Origin: Nitrososphaerales archaeon TH5896 | GTDB lineage: Archaea > Thermoproteota > Nitrososphaeria > Nitrososphaerales > Nitrososphaeraceae | Direction: 5' to 3' | Length of the DNA stretch: 8,177 nucleotides | Assembly (NCBI GenBank): GCA_014523625.1 | Contig: JAATVP010000136.1 | Location: 1 to 8,177, forward strand | Part shown: piece by piece, positions 6,124-8,177 of the stretch | How positions within the stretch are numbered: position 1 is the stretch's first letter | How the letters are laid out: every line of letters begins with the position of its first letter | The notes under the pieces: model-generated | What the model saw: only the letters and a program-made list of their open reading frames with translations | The model's database searches: none | What the model was told of the DNA's origin: nothing | Translations under genes and position numbers: made by a program

Positions 6124-6252
6124 ATGGCAAAATTACACCATCCTATAAGCATCTCTCTTACTGAAGATGTAATCACAAAGATAGATGAAAAAAGAAAGGA
6201 TATTCCCAGGAGTCGTTTTATTTTAAGGCTCATTGAAAAGGAGGTTAATTAA
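6124..6252 (+). CDS. Ribbon-helix-helix (CopG/Arc-like) DNA-binding protein, 42 residues
   Basis: A minimal RHH transcription factor. The beta-strand is HHPISISLT (5-13), helix A is EDVITKIDEKRK (14-25), and the turn plus helix B is DIPRSRFILRLIEKEV (26-41). Alternating Ser/Ile residues in the strand would contact the DNA major groove in a dimer. RHH proteins of 40-55 residues are common on archaeal plasmids and viruses. ATG 6124 is chosen because the RHH fold begins there and the TATA spacing fits; a longer frame reaching back to 5944 crosses the divergent gene and the palindrome and is not credible upstream of 6124. The last codons contain a strong Shine-Dalgarno sequence for the next reading frame. 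It heads the operon leading to the MCM gene and probably controls the divergent promoter through the 20-bp palindrome. Confidence 0.82.
   Translation: MAKLHHPISISLTEDVITKIDEKRKDIPRSRFILRLIEKEVN
6237..6247 (+). promoter_or_regulatory. Strong Shine-Dalgarno sequence before the Cys-rich frame
   Basis: AAAGGAGGTTA contains GGAGGT (6240-6245), a full match to the anti-Shine-Dalgarno end of 16S rRNA. It lies inside the last codons of the RHH gene and 9 bases before the ATC codon at 6255. It marks translation of the cysteine-rich frame although no ATG, GTG or TTG follows in that frame. Confidence 0.6.
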
Positions 6253-6254
6253 CA

Positions 6255-6458
6255 ATCTTCTTTCCAGATCTTGTAATTGAAGAGTGTATTCCAAACTGTG
6301 CCCAGTGTCCTGGCAAGTGGAAAAATGAACAGATCGGGCATAGTATAGTTTGCAATTGTCAAAAATGCGATCATGGTATTCATGGCGAATATGGTTTGGA
6401 TGCCCCTCTTCGCCAGAATACCAACTGTTCAATAGTCTCGGGAGATTTAGACCTTTGA
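6255..6458 (+). CDS. Cysteine-rich mini-protein, start codon unresolved
   Basis: This frame encodes about 67 residues with two Cys clusters, CIPNCAQC (11-18) and CNCQKCDHG (33-41), the second close to His40 and His43. Such spacing suggests binding of one or two zinc ions. The Cys density, the GKW after the first cluster and the charged composition argue for a real protein. Open codons run from 6249 but there is no canonical start: they read TTA ACA ATC TTC TTT CCA. The coordinates here assume the ATC at 6255, 9 bases after GGAGGT. Alternatives are a -1 frameshift near 6249 fusing this domain to the RHH protein, or an indel that separated a former RHH-zinc fusion. The stop TGA (6456-6458) overlaps the next start in a TTGA arrangement. 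Function is unknown, perhaps an adaptor or regulator of the replication module. Confidence 0.6.
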   Translation: MFFPDLVIEECIPNCAQCPGKWKNEQIGHSIVCNCQKCDHGIHGEYGLDAPLRQNTNCSIVSGDLDL

Positions 6459-6664
6459 CTATACTTTATAATAATAAGTTACATGCAGATAAAGATTTTC
6501 GTACAACTATAGTATCATACCTAGAAAGTCTATTCTCGTCGAATCATATCAGTATTATGTGCCTTGATCACTGGGACAACAAATGCACAGATTGCTACCA
6601 AGAAGCAACGAGACTACTAAACAAAAGGAGAGGATTACGAATGGTGAATGGCAATGCAATATAG
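6455..6664 (+). CDS. Small protein with a Cys/His cluster, 69 residues
   Basis: I do not recognise a family. The translation has a helical first half (DFRTTIVSYLESLFSS, 14-29) and the motif CLDHWDNKCTDC (36-47), a C-x2-H-x4-C-x2-C pattern that could bind zinc, followed by a basic helix (ATRLLNKRRG, 51-60). The proposed start is the TTG at 6455, which overlaps the previous stop in TTGA and has GGGAG (6440-6444) 10 bases upstream; a longer frame from 6350 would overlap the Cys-rich gene and is less likely. Its stop overlaps the MCM start by 17 bases, so translation of the two is probably coupled. A role as a partner of the helicase is inferred from position only. Confidence 0.55.
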   Translation: MTILYNNKLHADKDFRTTIVSYLESLFSSNHISIMCLDHWDNKCTDCYQEATRLLNKRRGLRMVNGNAI

Positions 6665-8177
6665 AGATATTGAAGTTAGTAAAGAGTTGCGGCAGTGCGG
6701 AGTTACTAAGTTGGGTAGAGAGAACACCAAGATTTCTATAGAATATCAGTTTCAGGCACATGACGGGCAGGAAATCACAAGAATTATTATCTTCGATTTG
6801 AAACCAGAAGGATTCTTTGCTACTATGGAGGACTTTGACAAGAAAGCCAGAGGAGGTTGGGGGCCAACTAGAAGAATACCTTTACCCAATGACATAATTG
6901 AAAAAACAAAAGCAGCTCTGGCCAATAGCCCATATTATCCAAAGGCATTTGAGTATTATGAACGTGATACTGTAGCTGAGGAACAAACAGAAGAAGGACA
7001 CGCTATTCCATCAGTGGGAGAGCCAATAGGCGATGCTGAGGTAGCAGCAAATGAGGAAGAGCAACGTAAACGGGAAGAGGCATACGCATCAGCGATATCA
7101 GATCTTGATTTTGATAATATTAAGAAAAAAGAACACTTGACACCCATTTCTGTCTCAAATGCTCTTCGAAAAGATCCTGGTCGATATTGTGTGTATGGAA
7201 TAATAGAAATTGTAAGAGCTCTATTTAAACTAATGACAGAAGTCGGCTTTGAGTGTAGTAACCGAAAATGTACTAGTTATGGTAACCCAGAATGGCAGAT
7301 ATTAGATGTACCAATATTCTCACTGAATGATATGCCTATCGCATTTAAAGCTGAAAGAGATGCAAACGGAACCATCAAAAAGACTGGGCAACAAAGATAT
7401 CTAGCCTTATTGAATTGTCCATATTGTCATGGTAGCAGATATGAGAGGCCGAGTTTCAGGCGCTTTGATAATGCAAAAATAATTGAAATCAAGAGGATAG
7501 AAAGGATTACGAAAGTTTCAACCATTACTGCAAATAACACACTCAATATGGAGCGCCTCACAGTTCTTGTAATGGGTAACCATACTTGGAGCGTGGGACT
7601 AGGCGAAGAGGTTGAAATTATTGGAGACTTGTATGTACTAGGTTCATGGACGTCATCATCCCGCTTTGGTACTGGTGGCGGTGGTCGTCCTGATAATGGA
7701 AAGGCATACCCTATACTCTATGTTGACCGAATAAAATACACCAAGCGCCAACGTGAAATTGATACGGAAGATTATAACAGGCTCGTCCAGTGTAATGCAT
7801 TTAATAGATTTGCATCTCACCCAAAACTACTAGAAAGACTTACTTCTATGATGTCACCCCAAATATACGGACATGATGATGTAAAATTAGGTCTATTACT
7901 ACTTGCAGTTGGAGGAGCACCTATCCAGAAAAATAATCCAAATATTCGATATTGGATAAACGCACTACTAATCGGGGATAAAGGAACAGCCAAAACAACT
8001 CTGGCAGAAGATGCTACCAAGCTAATATTAGGAAGCCAGATAGTGTCAGGTCAGCATTCCACTGGTAAAGGAATTGTAGCGATTGCAGAGAAGGAAGGCG
8101 GCGGAAGTGGCAATAGTGCCTTCTTACGAGCTGGTTCAGCAACATTAGCGAACAATGCTATCTGCTTTATAGATGAA
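6648..8177 (+). CDS. MCM-like replicative helicase, 5' part (runs off the window)
   Basis: The frame is open for 510 codons to the end of the window. It encodes an MCM-type AAA+ helicase, which unwinds DNA at replication forks as a hexamer. Residues 1-160 are an unrecognised N-terminal region with a charged helical stretch (EEEQRKREEAYASAI, about 135-149). Residues 163-330 resemble the MCM N-terminal OB fold, with a zinc site C203-x4-C208 and C257-x2-C260. The glycine-rich loop GTGGGG is at 341-346. The AAA+ part begins MMSPQIYGHDDVKLG (401-415), with Walker A GDKGTAKTT (443-451), the MCM-typical LRAGSATLAN (493-502), and Walker B ICFIDE (505-510). Sensor and arginine-finger motifs lie outside. 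The start is ATG 6648, with ATG 6654 also possible; an in-frame TGA directly precedes 6648. Probably an element-encoded MCM rather than the chromosomal copy. Confidence 0.88.
   Translation, partial: MAMQYRDIEVSKELRQCGVTKLGRENTKISIEYQFQAHDGQEITRIIIFDLKPEGFFATMEDFDKKARGGWGPTRRIPLPNDIIEKTKAALANSPYYPKAFEYYERDTVAEEQTEEGHAIPSVGEPIGDAEVAANEEEQRKREEAYASAISDLDFDNIKKKEHLTPISVSNALRKDPGRYCVYGIIEIVRALFKLMTEVGFECSNRKCTSYGNPEWQILDVPIFSLNDMPIAFKAERDANGTIKKTGQQRYLALLNCPYCHGSRYERPSFRRFDNAKIIEIKRIERITKVSTITANNTLNMERLTVLVMGNHTWSVGLGEEVEIIGDLYVLGSWTSSSRFGTGGGGRPDNGKAYPILYVDRIKYTKRQREIDTEDYNRLVQCNAFNRFASHPKLLERLTSMMSPQIYGHDDVKLGLLLLAVGGAPIQKNNPNIRYWINALLIGDKGTAKTTLAEDATKLILGSQIVSGQHSTGKGIVAIAEKEGGGSGNSAFLRAGSATLANNAICFIDE

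Noticed and set aside
6223..6432. Minus-strand frame across the Cys-rich region
   Set aside because: It is antisense to the RHH end and Cys-rich frame, which have better evidence; no family features are visible.
6350..6454. Longer N-terminus for the 69-residue protein, starting at the ATG at 6350
   Set aside because: It would overlap over 100 bases of the Cys-rich frame in another phase; the TTG at 6455 has a Shine-Dalgarno sequence and a stop-start overlap.
6641..6664. ATG 6641 as the MCM start
   Set aside because: It is in the frame of the 69-residue protein and stops at 6664; the helicase frame begins at 6648 or 6654.
1..8177. CRISPR array
   Set aside because: The only repeats are two copies of a 17-bp palindrome almost 1.9 kb apart and a 9-base coding repeat; there is no regular repeat-spacer pattern and no cas gene.

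Overview
The window looks like a stretch of an ammonia-oxidising archaeon of the Thaumarchaeota (Nitrososphaerota), probably near the Nitrososphaera/Nitrosocosmicus group. This rests on four things: AT-rich DNA, archaeal TATA boxes about 25 bases from leaderless or nearly leaderless starts, a FilR1-like archaeal winged-helix regulator, and a secreted protein of a kind I recall from soil thaumarchaea. No rRNA or other marker gene is present, so the assignment is an inference.

Left part (1-3090) is ordinary accessory chromosome. It holds the start of an unknown minus-strand gene (1-81), a CaCA/CAX-type cation/proton antiporter (95-1255, minus), a 336-base intergenic region with hairpins, and a FilR1-like transcription regulator (1592-2350, minus). 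The regulator is divergent from a membrane-anchored, exported protein (2431-3090, plus). Between these two lie mirror-image TATA boxes and a 16-bp palindrome that could be an autoregulatory operator.

Right part (about 3275 to the end) looks like one side of an integrated mobile element. A nested inverted repeat (3275-3329) overlaps the promoter of a tyrosine recombinase with a C-terminal zinc ribbon (3361-4830, plus). Converging on it is an unrecognised 408-residue protein (4839-6065, minus). This protein is divergent from a compact plus-strand operon: a 42-residue ribbon-helix-helix (RHH) protein, a cysteine-rich mini-protein with no canonical start codon but a strong Shine-Dalgarno sequence, a 69-residue protein with a Cys/His cluster, and an MCM-like replicative helicase cut off by the window end at its Walker B motif. 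The genes of this operon overlap or nearly touch.

A perfect 20-bp palindrome lies between the 408-residue gene and the RHH gene. The natural reading is an integrative plasmid or virus-like element with an integration module, a replication module headed by its own MCM, and a divergent control region between them. The far end of the element and its second attachment site are outside the window.
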